Source: Platerodrilus igneus
Taxonomy: Eukaryota; Arthropoda; Insecta; Coleoptera; Lycidae
Assembly: GCA_036346225.1 (NCBI GenBank)
Contig: JARFIW010001104.1
Location: 11,062,001 to 11,126,000, forward strand
Direction: 5' to 3'
Length of the DNA: 64,000 nt
In this document: positions 32,781 to 44,337 of the stretch, piece by piece
Layout: each line of letters starts with the position of its first letter
Position numbering within the stretch: position 1 is the first letter of the stretch
Position numbers and translations under genes: made by a program
Notes under the pieces: model-generated
Seen by the model: only the letters and a program-made list of their open reading frames with translations
The model's database searches: none
Told to the model about the DNA's origin: nothing

Positions 32781-34130
32781 CCTATTCCTATTCCTTGTAT
32801 TACTTAGCCTTTTAATAGATTCATTAATTTCATATGTAGTAATTTGTTTAAAGCAGAAATTACTTTTTGTCATCTGCTTAATATTGACATCAACATTCGT
32901 CTGAGGCTTATATATAGCCTTAAAATAATCTGAAAATGCATTAACCACATTCTGCAATCCTTCTGATGACTGACTCTCCATTAACATTTAGTACTACCTC
33001 AGGTATACCTGATGTTCGTTTTAGGCCTTTAATGAAATCCCAAAAAACAGATGGGTTTGATTTTACTTCTTTTTGTAAGTTTTCTATGTAAGTTGTGTAA
33101 GCTTTTTTGATTTTTATTTTTAAAGAACATCGTAAAGAATCCCATTTTAATTTCCAAGCTTCATCATTTAACCTTTTGTAATACTTTCGGTACCTACTTT
33201 TTTCTCTAATATTCTTTATGATTTCATTATTGTACCACACTGGGTACTTTACTTTGGAGTGTCTTGCTATGGGGACACATTTTCGAAAAACATCATAAAC
33301 TTTAATATAAAACTTGTTTAGTGCATCATCTATAGAATAGTCCTGTTCTAGTACTGTGTAAATCTCTTGCCAATTTATTTCCATCATGTTGAAGTATAAT
33401 TTTCAAAGTTTGCCTTCTTAAAATTAAAATTTTCATTATGTGGCGATCTTATTTCCTTTATTATTTCATAACATGTAAAACTGATTCTTAGGGATGGATG
33501 ATACTTATCTTCAGTAACAAGACTGTTATCTTCGCGTTCTACAGAAACTGAAATGATATTACTAATCACTAAGTCTAATAGGACATTGTTAGAATTTAAT
33601 ATACAATTATGTTGTTTATAATCGTTATATACTATAAAGTCATTGAGTTCTTTAGTCTCATCTGAAATTACTATGCCATTAAATGACTGATAGTCATAAT
33701 ACTTAGGGATATTAAAGTCTCCCAATATGATACATTGTTTCCCATATAGAGCATTTTCAATTGTTTCAAAGATTTTCTCAAGAAGCTGTAGTTTATTTCC
33801 TGGTGGAATATATACCACGACTATGTGCACACTGCTGATGCCGAAATTGACTTTACACATACTCCTTCTATGTTGTTATCAAAAATAGAAACTTGACTAG
33901 CTATGTACTGTTTACCAATAGCTAGGAAAACCCTCCTCCTTGAGATTTACCAGATACCAATTTATCTCGGTCATGTCTGTATACGTAATAATTTTGACAA
34001 AATTCAGATGTAAGAATAGACGAATTTAACCAGGTTTCCGACACTGCTACACAATCATAGTTACATGCTAATAGGGCTAATTTTAGATCAATAAGCTTAG
34101 TTTTTATCCCTCTCATATTTTGGTAGTATA
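32781..34130 (-). pseudogene. LINE-A ORF2, endonuclease part
   Basis: AP-type endonuclease of LINE-A: YYQNMRGIKTKLIDL at the start, VAVSETWLNSSI, YRHDRDKLVSGKSQGGG, VHIVVVYIPPGNK, CIILGDFNIP and a degenerate C-terminal SDH region (DKYHPSLRISF). The linker KVKYPVWYNNEIIKNI...KYYKR leads to the RT start. Frameshifts lie near 33920, 33385 and 32990. Confidence 0.85.
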
Positions 34131-34157
34131 TATTCCATTTAAATTGGGATTTTGGAT

Positions 34158-35256
34158 TTACACTGGCTCTGTTTGGAGAACATGGTTTTGAAAATCCTGT
34201 TCAGACTGAGTAATAAGAGTCTTATGTGCAATATTTGTTTTATTAAAAAATTTTCTAATTGCAATTCCATTTGGCCAGAATTCAGGATTCATAAGAGTTG
34301 AAAATTGCTCTGAATCTACTGTGATCTTAAATGAACTATAGTATTCCGGATATCGAGACGTTAAAGGTTGTATTCTCAAATATGATTTATCATTGTCAGA
34401 GTCAGATAAATTTAGTTTTGCTTCTACATATTGCGTTATTTTATTTATATCAACTGCTGGGTTGACTCTCGTTAAGTGCAAATCAGTATTTCTACGCCTC
34501 GCTGAACTGCAACAAAGCCATCTATACATCCTTTCTCTGCATCAGTTGGATTCCTACAAGCTGTTCCTATTATCATTTTTCATTTTTCTTTGCTCACCAT
34601 TCACAATTTGAGATGTACTAGATTTTGAAACGGTACTTATGTAATCACTACTATGTTTATTTATTATTGATGTATCCTTAGTTACACTTGCATATGTTGA
34701 TAAAGTGTTTACTAAGTTATCAGTATGTGGAGAGATTCCAACACAGGTTTTAGAAACTGCAGTTTTATTGTTGTTGTTTACAAAAATTGGTTTGCTTAGT
34801 GTTTTATCTTTTATCATGGCAGTATTACTACTAGCATGTGGCATTTTAGATATTTGGACATTTTTTTGTAAGTAATGTAATTAAATCTTTGTTACTATCA
34901 GTAAGATTCCCAACCTGAGTTTTCAAATCTTGTATTGCCTTGAGCAATATCTGTGTTTCTTGTTGAATTAAAGTTTTAACCATTTGTTCTAGATTACTAT
35001 TTTCAGCAGAAAGTACTGCAATTTTGTTTTCACTACATACATTTACATCCACATTTTGGACATCACTAACTTTATCAGAACTTTTATTACCATTTAATTT
35101 TTCAAGTTTATAGCAAGCATCACACAAAAACTTTTTTTCACCATTTTTAGAGTTTAGATATGCACCACTTCTTTCACTACATGAACTATGATATTTTGCT
35201 TTACATTTACCACATTCAATGAATTTATTTACATTTTTATTACAATAGTTACACAA
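34158..35256 (-). pseudogene. LINE-A ORF1 with PHD-like zinc finger
   Basis: The N-terminus holds a C4HC3-like finger (CNYCNKNVNKFIECGKC...YHSSCSER...FLCDACYKL), then a coiled coil (SENSNLEQMVKTLIQQETQIL, KDLITLL). A Ser/Thr-rich middle follows, and a C-terminal block YSSFKITVDSEQF...FWPNGIAIRKFF found in ORF1 of CR1/Jockey-type elements. Two breaks (near 34846 and 34540) split it. LINE-B carries the same architecture. An RNA/nucleoprotein role is expected from the family. Confidence 0.8.
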
Positions 35257-35318
35257 TTTTAGATCATCACTTTGAACATGCTATTGCTTGGCAGCCATTT
35301 TGTTTATTATTATATATT

Positions 35319-36379
35319 GACCAACAGATAAGGTCGTTCGTCTTTATTAGCTTGACACAAAATATAATCTAGCAAAGCTTGTTGTTGGAGATTTTTCGTA
35401 GTAGTTTCAAATACATTTGACCGTTGATTATCAGACGAGGCAGCTACACGGTCCGTTAGTGCCTCGAAAGCAAGTTTTTTGAACACGACGGGCAGTTGCG
35501 GCGAATAACATCGGCTTTTCCGCAACCAAAACAATGAATTTTACGAGGTGCTGGACAATTAATCGACAAGTGATTTTCCTGTCGACAGTTCCAACAAATA
35601 ATAGGTCGAGAAGTGCCAAGAGCACCAACGTTAATTTCTTCGGTTTGTGGTATGTCTATAGGCGCAATAGTTGCTAACCGAGACGGGATTTTTGTACGAT
35701 GATATGCCAATTCAGGTTCTACAGATTGGCTTATGCTGGGGGGAGGTCTGAATTGGGAGGTATGACAACGAACATCCTCAACTGACCGGCAGATGCGAGT
35801 TAATTCCGAGATCAAAAAAATGGATTGCAAAGACAAATGTTCTTGCAAATATGGTTGTAGATTTCTCATAATCATAGCTACACGGGTAGGTTCCGCAGGT
35901 TTATTTTCAAGACGGTGAAACAAATATTCCATAGCCGATATATACACGACTACTCGTTCATCCATACCTTGGGTACGACGTCTGATTTCTTCCTGTATAG
36001 AAAGTTCGTAATCACACGGTAGAAATGTTTGTTTAAGACTGTGAACTAACATTTCCCAATTAGTAATAGTATGTTTGATTGAACGATACCATATTAATGC
36101 GTTACCCTTAAAAAGTTCAGTAGCGGCATTAAATAGCTGAGTTTTAGTTACACCGCGACACTCGCGTAGTTCCTCAACACGTTCAAGGAAATTTGGTAAA
36201 CTGGAGTCTCCATCATAACATATGCCCCATTTATATATTTGAGCACATGGTTTAGAGTTGAGACTCATGATAGGACATGGTGGTGAAATTCTTAAATCGG
36301 GGGAAAATTTTATATTTCGTAAATTCTTTTCAAAATTTAACGCGGTATTACCTATAACACCGATAGAAGGCGGGTTATT
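35319..36379 (-). pseudogene. Gypsy-A gag, 3' part (capsid and zinc knuckles)
   Basis: The frame runs from the LINE-B insertion point (36379) through LINNPPSIGVIGN... and PIMSLNSKPCAQIYKWGI into the capsid: FLERVEELRECRGVTK, LFKGNALIWYRSI, LKQTFLPCDYE, RRTQGMDERVVVYI. Two knuckles follow: CWNCRQENHLSINC (C-x2-C-x4-H-x4-C) and CFGCGKADVIRRNCPSC, which has no His. A frameshift near 35460-35530 precedes the protease linker (LLDYILCQANKDERPYLL). Together with 55593-56235 it forms one gag split by LINE-B. Confidence 0.88.
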
Positions 36380-36588
36380 AATCAGTATTAATCAGTTAAT
36401 TTTTCTACAAAATTGCAAGGACATTCATAAAATTAGTTATCAATACACAGTGATATTCTTATCTTCAGGTGTTTTGTGATTTCTAATAAATATTGTTTGG
36501 AATTTGAATTCAAGACAGGGCAGTATTTAGCAGCATTCAACTTATTATTTATTTATGTTGGAAGGTATTTGGAGTTAAAGTTTCAATC

Positions 36589-37163
36589 ATGGGTGAAGAT
36601 GGAGACAAACCTGTCACTATTTCTATTAGTAAAAAGTGCAATAGTTGTCTTAGAGGTGTCAAAGGTGATGTGAGATGCATCTCCTGTGCTTCCTCTTTTC
36701 ATCCTGGCTGTGCAGTAAGACTAAAAGGTACACTTATAATTGGATATGATAGGTTGTTATGTGCTGAATGTGCTGCACCCTCCATTATCTCTGATGAGGA
36801 GTTTGGTGATGACTTAGGTCAAGATTCCAAAATTCTACGAGCAATCTTAAAATGTATGTGGCAAAATGCTGAATTTTTTCAAAATAAGTTTCTTTCAATG
36901 GAAATTGAAATTCCTGATTTAAAGAGCAAATTAGTAAGTTTTCAAAGTGGTAGTTCCATGGTGAACCATGCTTCAAGTTCTCACAATCATATATTGGTTA
37001 CACGGTTAACACCTACTCAGGTTTCTAATTTACCAATAACTAATGACCAAGTTAGTAAGGCTATACATTCAGTAGAATATGCTGTTGCAGCAAAGAATAG
37101 TAGCAAAACTATGAATATGATTATTTCTTTGAATAGTGATTGCTCAGTTCCTGTGACTATGGC
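36589..37163 (+). pseudogene. LINE-B ORF1, 5' part (PHD-like finger)
   Basis: Starts at MGEDGDKPV. It carries a PHD-like finger, CNSCLRGVKGDVRCISC...FHPGCAVRLKG...LLCAEC, and then a coiled coil (QNKFLSMEIEIPDLKSKLV). The frame runs into the Gypsy-B LTR at 37164. The target TGGC lies within the ORF, and across the insertion the frame continues without a stop at 52090 (TMA then SNVES). The ORF was thus open at the time of insertion. Confidence 0.85.
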
Positions 37164-37879
37164 TCTTACATTTAAAAACGGTAGTTAAAATTAAAAGTTC
37201 GATAATTACAACACCGGTAGCTTGGTGTGAGAGACACTATCACAGTTGGCAGCACCAATTCTTATACGGATTTAGGCGCGGTCAACTTCTGATGATGTCA
37301 TCAATATTACGCAATGCTACGTAAATTTCCGTAATTCAAACACAAGGAATAAGGCATGCAAATTAAGTAAAGAATTACTTACATCAGATATCCTGCCTTG
37401 AATTAGAGATGACACGTTGACGCTACCAAATGCGTCAGCTCCGGCTAGCTAAGATAATCACGAGTCCTCATCCTCAGGCGTGAAGCTCGGTAGTCCCAGG
37501 TGGCGGCAAATTCTTACCTATGTAGGGAATGATGGAAAAAGGTACAAGGTATGACAGACAAAAGTTAAGCAAGCAAGGAAATCTACATAGATACGATAAC
37601 GATACGTCACCAAAAAGAAACGTCTACTTCACTTCACCAACAAGGCAAAAAAGCCACGTTCTCGCGAGAGAAGCGGAGAACTTCCCCACCCCATTGTCTA
37701 GTATTCCTCTAACCCTCTAGGGATACACTCACTGCGCAAGCTCACTACTATGACGTACGGAAGTACCGCCTAGTCCATTTAAAAATTCCCGCGTCTCGCG
37801 TATTTGAAAATATGGCGGGAAACTTCCCTACAACAACTTAACCTAAATACAATGTTAAAGTGACCCTTGGCACGTAACA
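37164..37879 (-). repeat. Gypsy-B 3' LTR
   Basis: 716 bp; on minus it starts TGTTACGTGCC and ends AAATGTAAGA, so the end is not canonical CA. The boundary is set by the TGGC duplication. The short frame 37529-37720 is duplicated in the other LTR and is not a gene. Confidence 0.92.
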
Positions 37880-40596
37880 ATCGCGACAAAGCCACAAAAG
37901 AAAAAACTTAAAAAAAGAAAAAGTCTGTTAGCACAGTAACAGCTTAAAATCTAAGTCCTAACTACCCTACATAAACCCTAACTTAAAACCTACAAAATGT
38001 TTATATAAGGCGCCACCTAGTTTTTTCGACCGATAACACGTCTACCGAAGTACCAGGAAACGGAATAGGTAGCCCGATAGTGTTTGACTACACTAATTAC
38101 CGACAGCACAAATTTGTCGGGGAGCATGAAACACTACTTAAACTAACACGGGTGCGACAAGTCGCCTAAACTATCTAAACCTATCTAACTAAAGCTAACA
38201 TAAAAGTTGTTATGTGCAGACACACATGAGTGTTGCATCAAAATTATTCTTCTTTTTGGCAAGAAGTGCCCAAATTTAAAATGTTCATGGAGTGCGTCAC
38301 TTTGCACTCCAGCAAATTTTGTTAGTGGTACTTTGGTTTTCCAACGATGCACATTTAAAACTTGTCCATGACATAGTTGTGAATCAACAAATTTACCAAA
38401 AGTACCACCTACTAAATCCTTATATGCTAACCTGACAAATTACATTTCTAAATTGGGTTAGCTTTTTCACTTAAATTTCAAAAGAAATAATTCCCACGTC
38501 TGGTCATATATACCACACGTTAGGACGATAAAAAGATAAGACAAGATCTCAAATTCTTGTTAAAGATAGTAGATAAGATAATGTTATTAAGCTTAAGTTG
38601 TTATCCTCAAAGGTAATGAATAAGATAACGGTATTAAGCTTTAGTTATTATTTGAGATACTCGATAAGATAACGCGATATTAAGTTAAAGTGATTATAAG
38701 AGATAGTAGGTAAGGTGACATGAATTTAAAAAAGTTATTACTAAAGATAACCGATAAGATAACGCGAAATAACTCGAAGTTATTCCTAACGGTAGTCGGT
38801 AAGATAACGAGAAATTAAACCAAAATTATTACTAATGGTAATCGGTAAGATAATGATACTAAACTAAGGTTATTACTAAAGGTAATCAGTAAGATAACGA
38901 TATTAAAACTAAGGGTATTATCAAAGATAATAAAGAAGACAAAGATATTGGCCTAGTTATTACCCAAGACAATGATAACAACAAAAGAGTGGCTCCAGTA
39001 GAGCCGTTTAAATGGGATTGACCCGTGCCCTCTAAAAAGAGAAACCTGTGAAGCAGGTCCGTTCACACGAACAGCACGGGGGACCGGCAAAGACATTTGG
39101 GTGCATTCCTGCACCCGGCGATAATTGATATCGGTGAAACTATCACCCGATATCCATACGGTATATAACGACATATATACTCATTCACTCACACATTCAT
39201 ACCTTCACTGCCAGAGCCCATGCACTGACAGCGGCACCGCATGACCCCACGAAAGATTCGCAGAGACATGGTCCAGGTGTCTGTGAAAACCTCCCGCACA
39301 ACCACATGGTGACTAACAGAAATGAAAAGGCAGTAGAAATAGGAAAGGTAAAAAAGGAGGTTGGTTTTTTGGAGTGCATAAGAGGCACCTCCAGGTAGAA
39401 GAAAGTAGAGGAAGGGCTCGCATTGAGCAAAAGCGACAGAGGGAAAGGTGGATAGCAAAGCGCTACTCAACCAGCCAATGTGACTAGTAGCTCGGAATGA
39501 GGGAACATCATTCTTATGTGGCAGACGGGTGTTCCGGGACAAGAACAGGTCCACCGAAAGAAGAATAAGGCATAGCGGAGATAGCGGGTTAAGAAAAAAG
39601 TATAGGTTTTGGACAAGCGTCCGAGAGAAGGTAGAGAGTTGTCCCTATTAAACACAGCGCAGTCTGAAGGACTACCTGCGATATTGATCCGACAAGATAA
39701 GATATATCATATGTTGACATTCACTAGGCTCCTAAGAGAACTAGTGCGATCATCTTCCTAACGAGTACATTGACTACGATAAGAAAATCAGACAAAAGTT
39801 GACACAACAACTTACAAGTATCATTACAGATACAAACACACAAAAACAAACTGTTTTAAGGTAATATTTCAAAACGGTAGCACCCTAAACACACACAAAT
39901 GCCCAATTATAAGCAGTTAAATACAGATACACTGTCCCCATATGCCAAAACAACCGAGAATTTAATAAGATAACAATAAGAAGCCATAGCACCTCACCAC
40001 GAAGTTCAATAAAAAACAATGAAAAAAATGTTTATAAGTTATGTAGATTTAATAGAAAAAGAAAGAAATAATGATGTAGTATAATGTGGGCGACTGCAAT
40101 AATTCAGAAGAAAAACACACGGAATAGGTAGTCCTAGTTTTTGCAACTGCGAATATGAACTATTTCTTACAATGGCATAGGTCATGACTCCTATGTTGGC
40201 CCAAAGAAAAAATCATCCACTCAACATCAGCTAAAACCAATCATAAAAATTCAATGAGTTATTTCAACCAAAGTTACGACAATTACCACACAATTAAACC
40301 ATATAAGAGAAATACTAAAAACCGAACAATATGTAGTAGGAAAAGTTCAAGGGTTAATTAAATGAAACGACAGAGTTATATTGGTGGGGTGTAGAGAATG
40401 AAGTGATATATGAGTAACGGTATGGTCGAGGAAAAGTCAACCAGAAGAAAAAGATAGCTAAATTAAGGTAAGTAAAGTTAAACGTGTAAGAAATTGTATA
40501 TTATATTAGAGAAGGAATACGTAATTAAAGATACTAATTGATGGTGAAAACAGAAAAATATTAGGTAAATCGTGAGGAGAATGGAACGTGAAAAAC
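37880..40596 (-). other. Gypsy-B long 3' noncoding region
   Basis: 2.7 kb between the pol stop and the 3' LTR. An env gene would be expected here if this were an errantivirus. I see no signal peptide, furin-type site or transmembrane-rich long ORF; the largest minus frame (39189-39554, 121 codons) is unremarkable. It contains the tandem repeat array at 38555-38960. Confidence 0.7.
38555..38960. repeat. Degenerate tandem array, about 45-bp unit
   Basis: A block like GGTAATCGGTAAGATAACG...TTAAACTAAGGTTATTACTAAA recurs about nine times. The TAAGATA/TAAGGTG cores start at 38574, 38621, 38665, 38711, 38755, 38800, 38846 and 38890, a spacing of 44-47 bp. Units are diverged but in phase. Confidence 0.85.
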
Positions 40597-40872
40597 TTAA
40601 TTAGCATTTGGGTCGGCAGAGAATGGCTTAAGGTCTTTAATATGCCACCTGCCTTGGCGTTTTCCTTCAGCATCCTGAAGTTCGTAGATAAGGGGACTAA
40701 TAACACGAGTGACCTTACAAAGAATGAATTTAGGGGCTAATTTTGAAGAAAATTTCTTAGATGCATCCGATAAGACATAGTTCTTTTTCCAAACTTGTTC
40801 GCCCAAGGCGAAGGAAATATTTCGTTTACGTAAGTTATAATGGTCCTTGCTCTTTTCGTAAGCTTTTAACAA
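40597..40872 (-). pseudogene. Gypsy-B integrase C-terminus (frameshifted)
   Basis: Carries YEKSKDHYNLRKRNISF..., GEQVWKKNYVLSDASKKF and GRWHIKDLKPFSADP, the end of Gypsy integrases. It overlaps the pol stop at 40866 in another frame. The shift falls in an A/T run (AGAAAAATTTG on minus), so a single-base indel, real or from assembly, explains it. Confidence 0.85.
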
Positions 40873-43237
40873 ATTTTTCTAACGTCGTTAAAGATAGAAG
40901 GTAATGACTGTTGGTCCTTGTCCCAACGTACTTTATCGTCAAATTCAATTATGTTAGTATCGTCAGGCACTAAACCATAGTAACTCCCATCGATTGGGGT
41001 ATATCTTCCAAAAACAAGAAAAGACGGAGTGAATTGGGTTGCTTCGTGTTTAGATGTACGCAAAGCTTGAGCAATTTCAAAGATATGTTCATCCCATGTA
41101 GTATGGTCTGAATTAATATAGGACGAAATAGCGGTAATTAAAACTCGATTTACTCTTTCGGTAGGGTTTACTTGGGGGTGATATTTTGCGTTAAACCAAA
41201 TTTTTTGTACTTTGTAACTTTTAACGAAATTCTGAAAATCTTTAGAGATAAATTGTGCACCATTGTCACAAAGAATAATCTGTGGGACACCAAAGATAAG
41301 AAAGACATTTTGTTCTAGGAATTTAATTATTGCTGCGGAGGTAGCTTTACGTAAGGGTTGCACCATGACAAATTTAGAAAACCAATCGGTAACCACTAAA
41401 AGATATTGATTACCTTTTTTCGATCGGGGGAGAGGTCCTAATAAGTCAAGCGATATTAATTGAAAGGGATAAGATACACGCTTAAAGTTACCCATTAAAC
41501 CAGGACGAGCATCTTGTGAACTCTTATGGGAACCACAAATTTTGCAGCTCTTAATATAACGACAAACAGATTGCTTAAGTGTGGGCCAGTAATATAATTC
41601 AGATATTTTAGCGAGAGTTTTTGTAACACCAAGGTGTGCAGCTATGGGATCGTCGTGACATAATTTGAGCACCTCACTGCGATTTGCAGTGGGCACGACT
41701 AGTTTCCATTCAGGTATATTCGATATTTTATGTGGGGACGAAGATACAAATTTATATAGTTTATTATTAGTTACACGAAAGGTAGGAAATTTGTCGGGAT
41801 TATCGGAAACTTTTTTAATCATATTAAGGTACCAGGTATCCAGAATTAAATTTGGAAGGTTAAGAGAAACGACATCACGAGATAAGGCATCAGGTACGAT
41901 ATTTAATTTGCCAGGCCTATGCCTAACACCGAAAGTAAATTGAGATATACGCAAGTTCCATCTTGCCAAACGACCTGCGGGTTGTTTCAAGTTATTAAGC
42001 CACGTGAGAGCTGCACAATCAGTGATTACGGTAAAGTGTGTACCTTCGACATATCCTCTAAATTTCTCGATGCCAAAGATAACGCCCAATAGTTCCCGTT
42101 CGGTAGCAGAGTATTTTTGTTCGGCAGAAGTTAAGGCACAACTTGCATATGCGATTGGATGTTCTAAACCATTGCTTACCTTGAATAACATTGCACCTAA
42201 CCCAGTAAGTGAGGCATCGGTTTGTATAAAAAACTTATCATCGAAATTTGGAGAAATTAAGATAGGTGCTGAAATGATTAATGTTTTAATTTGTTCGAAA
42301 GCCTGTTGGGATTCTAAATTCCACTCGATAGTTTGGGATTTCTTTTTATTTTTAATTAAAGCGGTAATGGGTGCGGATATAGTTGAAAGATTGGGTAGAA
42401 AAATGCGATAATAGCTAATCATTCCAATTAAACGTTTGATTTTGGTAACAGTTTTAGGTGTTTTAAATTTAGTAATAGCGTCGACTTTAGCAGGATCTGC
42501 TCGTAGGCCAGTTCCATCAATAATAAAACCAAGAAATGTAAGGGACGAACAACAAAATTGACACTTTTCCCAGTTTATCTTAAAACGTGCTGCGTTTAAG
42601 CGTTCTGCAACCTCATTTAATGTAGCGATATGTTCATCAAAGGAACTTGAGATAACTAAAATATCGTCCAAAAATACAAAGGCACGTTCCTGGTGTAAGA
42701 TAGGACCTAACGTTTGATCCATAGTACGTTGTAGGGTTTGTGGAGCGTTACAGAGACCAAATGGCAAAAAATTATATTCGAAAAGACCTCGGCCTGGAAC
42801 ACAAAAAGCAGTTTTTTGACGAGAAGATAAGTCGAGAGGTATCTGATAAAAAGCTTGTCTAAGGTCGATAGATGAGATAAATTTTGCGTTACGAAGCCTG
42901 CTTAAAATCGAGTCAGTTCTAGGTAGAGGGTAAGCATCTGAAACAGTCACAGAATTTAACTTCCTGCCATCAAAACAGACACGCCATTCGTCATTCTTTT
43001 TCCGAACTAGTAATACGGGAGACGTCCAAGGTGAATTTGAGGGAGAGATAACACCAGATTCTAACATTTTGTCTATTTCAGCATGTAAATGCTTTTGTAA
43101 TGCAGGCGATAAGGGATATTGACGTTGCTTAAAAGGAAGGGCATCACCTGTAGAGATAACGTGTGTTGCCGTTGTAACACAACCCAGTTCGGAGGTATTA
43201 AGTTTGCGAAATTTGTCGATTGTAGCGTTAAGAGTTA
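40866..43237 (-). CDS. Gypsy-B pol: RT, RNase H, integrase
   Basis: Open from the LINE-C junction (NVTLNATIDKFRKLN...) to a stop at 40866. RT: MLESGVISPSNSPWTSPVLL, CFDGRKLN, IDLRQAFYQIP, LPFGLCNAPQT, catalytic FLDDILV, LTFLGFIIDG. RNase H: IQTDASLTGLGAML, ERELLGVIFGIEKFRGY, DALSRDV. Integrase zinc module: HLGVTKTLAK...CRYIKSCKICGSHK. Core triad: VVTDWFSK, LCDNGAQF and HPQVNPTERVNRV. All catalytic residues are present. It is split from its protease by LINE-C and truncated by the frameshift at about 40870. First ATG in the piece is 43067. Confidence 0.92.
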
Positions 43238-43352
43238 CATTTTTTTTTTTTTTTTAATTTCACTTTTATCCGCTTCCACCTTTACAGTTATTAGCGGAGG
43301 TTGGAGGTATTATTTATAATCTATGGTACAAATATGTTATCTTTTATATAAT

Positions 43353-44250
43353 TTATATACGATGTAGGATTTCTATGTCTTTAAGATAGTTCAGCAGTGG
43401 TTCAATATTGGGTGTGTCTCTCAGGATAGTTTGTACATCTTGTTGTATGTTGTATTTGAGCCTTTTTTGTTGATATTTTTCACAATTCGTTAGGATATGC
43501 TCTACTGTTAGGTTTGTTTTACATTGTTCACATACAGGTTGAGCTTCTTTTGTCATCAAGTAGTTGTGTGTATATGCAGTGTGTCCTATTCTTAATCTTG
43601 TTAATACTATTTGTTGTTTTCTTGATTTTGGGATGTGTGCATACGGTTCGGTTTTTGGTTTTATTTGTCTAAGCTTGTTATTTTGGGTGTTCTTCCAGGT
43701 TTCTTCCCATTTTTTTGTCTATTTTGCTTGAGATAATTGCATAGATGTCTGTTATTGGAGTTTTGAGTTGGGTGTTGGTATTAGTTATTCGTTGTTTAGC
43801 CAGTTTATCTACTGCTTCATTTCCTTGGATTCCAACGTGGGCTGGAGACCAAATCAGTATTATTTCAGTTCCGGTTTCTTCTGTTGTTTTGTGTAGAGCA
43901 TCATGTATGTTGTTCGTTATTGGATCTGTTGTGTACCATTTTTCGAGTGATTTAATAGTGCTTAAAGAGTCTGTGCATATTGCATATTTGGTGTGTGTTG
44001 GGTTTGATGTTATATCTTGGATGGCTGTTAAAATTGCTACTTTTTCTGCTGTATAGCTGCTGCTATATGGATGTAGTGTTATTTGGATTTGTTGATCTTG
44101 TCTGAGTACAGCTGCAGTTACTTGTTGGTAGTTTTTCGACCCATCTGTGTAGATAAATTCATGTCTCTTGTGTTGTTCCTTTAGTTCTTTAAATCGTTGA
44201 TGATACTGAGCTTTGCTTGTATGTTTTTGAATAATTTGATAGTGATACAT
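43353..44250 (-). pseudogene. LINE-C RNase H and C-terminal zinc motif
   Basis: RNase H motifs: FIYTDGSKNYQQVTAAV (first Asp), YTAEKVAILTAIQDI (Glu), YAICTDSLSTIKSL (Asp) and WSPAHVGIQGNEAVDKLAK (His/Asp). Past a frameshift near 43680, the last 68 residues hold CEQCKTNLTVEHILTNC, a C-x2-C-x8-H-x4-C motif typical of the C-terminus of I-type LINEs. Confidence 0.88.
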
Positions 44251-44337
44251 TTGTCGTTATATGTTTTCTAGTCCATGGTGGGAATATAGGTAAATATTGT
44301 GGAAGGATTTCAGGTAGGGATAGTTTTATTTGTTTCA

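Larger units (their letters stand above)
30345..35312 (-). mobile_element. LINE-A: CR1-like non-LTR element in Gypsy-A
   Basis: Minus-strand LINE inserted within the Gypsy-A protease text: the host frame reads ...RPYLLVN before and ILGIEFKGLLD after the insert. The target duplication is TATATT on the plus strand (30339-30344 and 35313-35318), and the 3' end is an (AAATA)n-type tail at 30345-30380. It has ORF1 with a PHD-like finger and ORF2 with endonuclease and RT, but no RNase H. This fits the Jockey/CR1 superfamily. A second, 5'-truncated LINE sits inside ORF2. Nearly full length, but decayed. Confidence 0.88.

Noticed and set aside
38520..38960. CRISPR-like array
   Set aside because: Units are degenerate along their whole length with no separate conserved repeat and unique spacers; the context is a eukaryotic retroelement.
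39189..39554. env gene of Gypsy-B
   Set aside because: 121 codons with no convincing signal peptide, cleavage site or fusion/transmembrane pattern.
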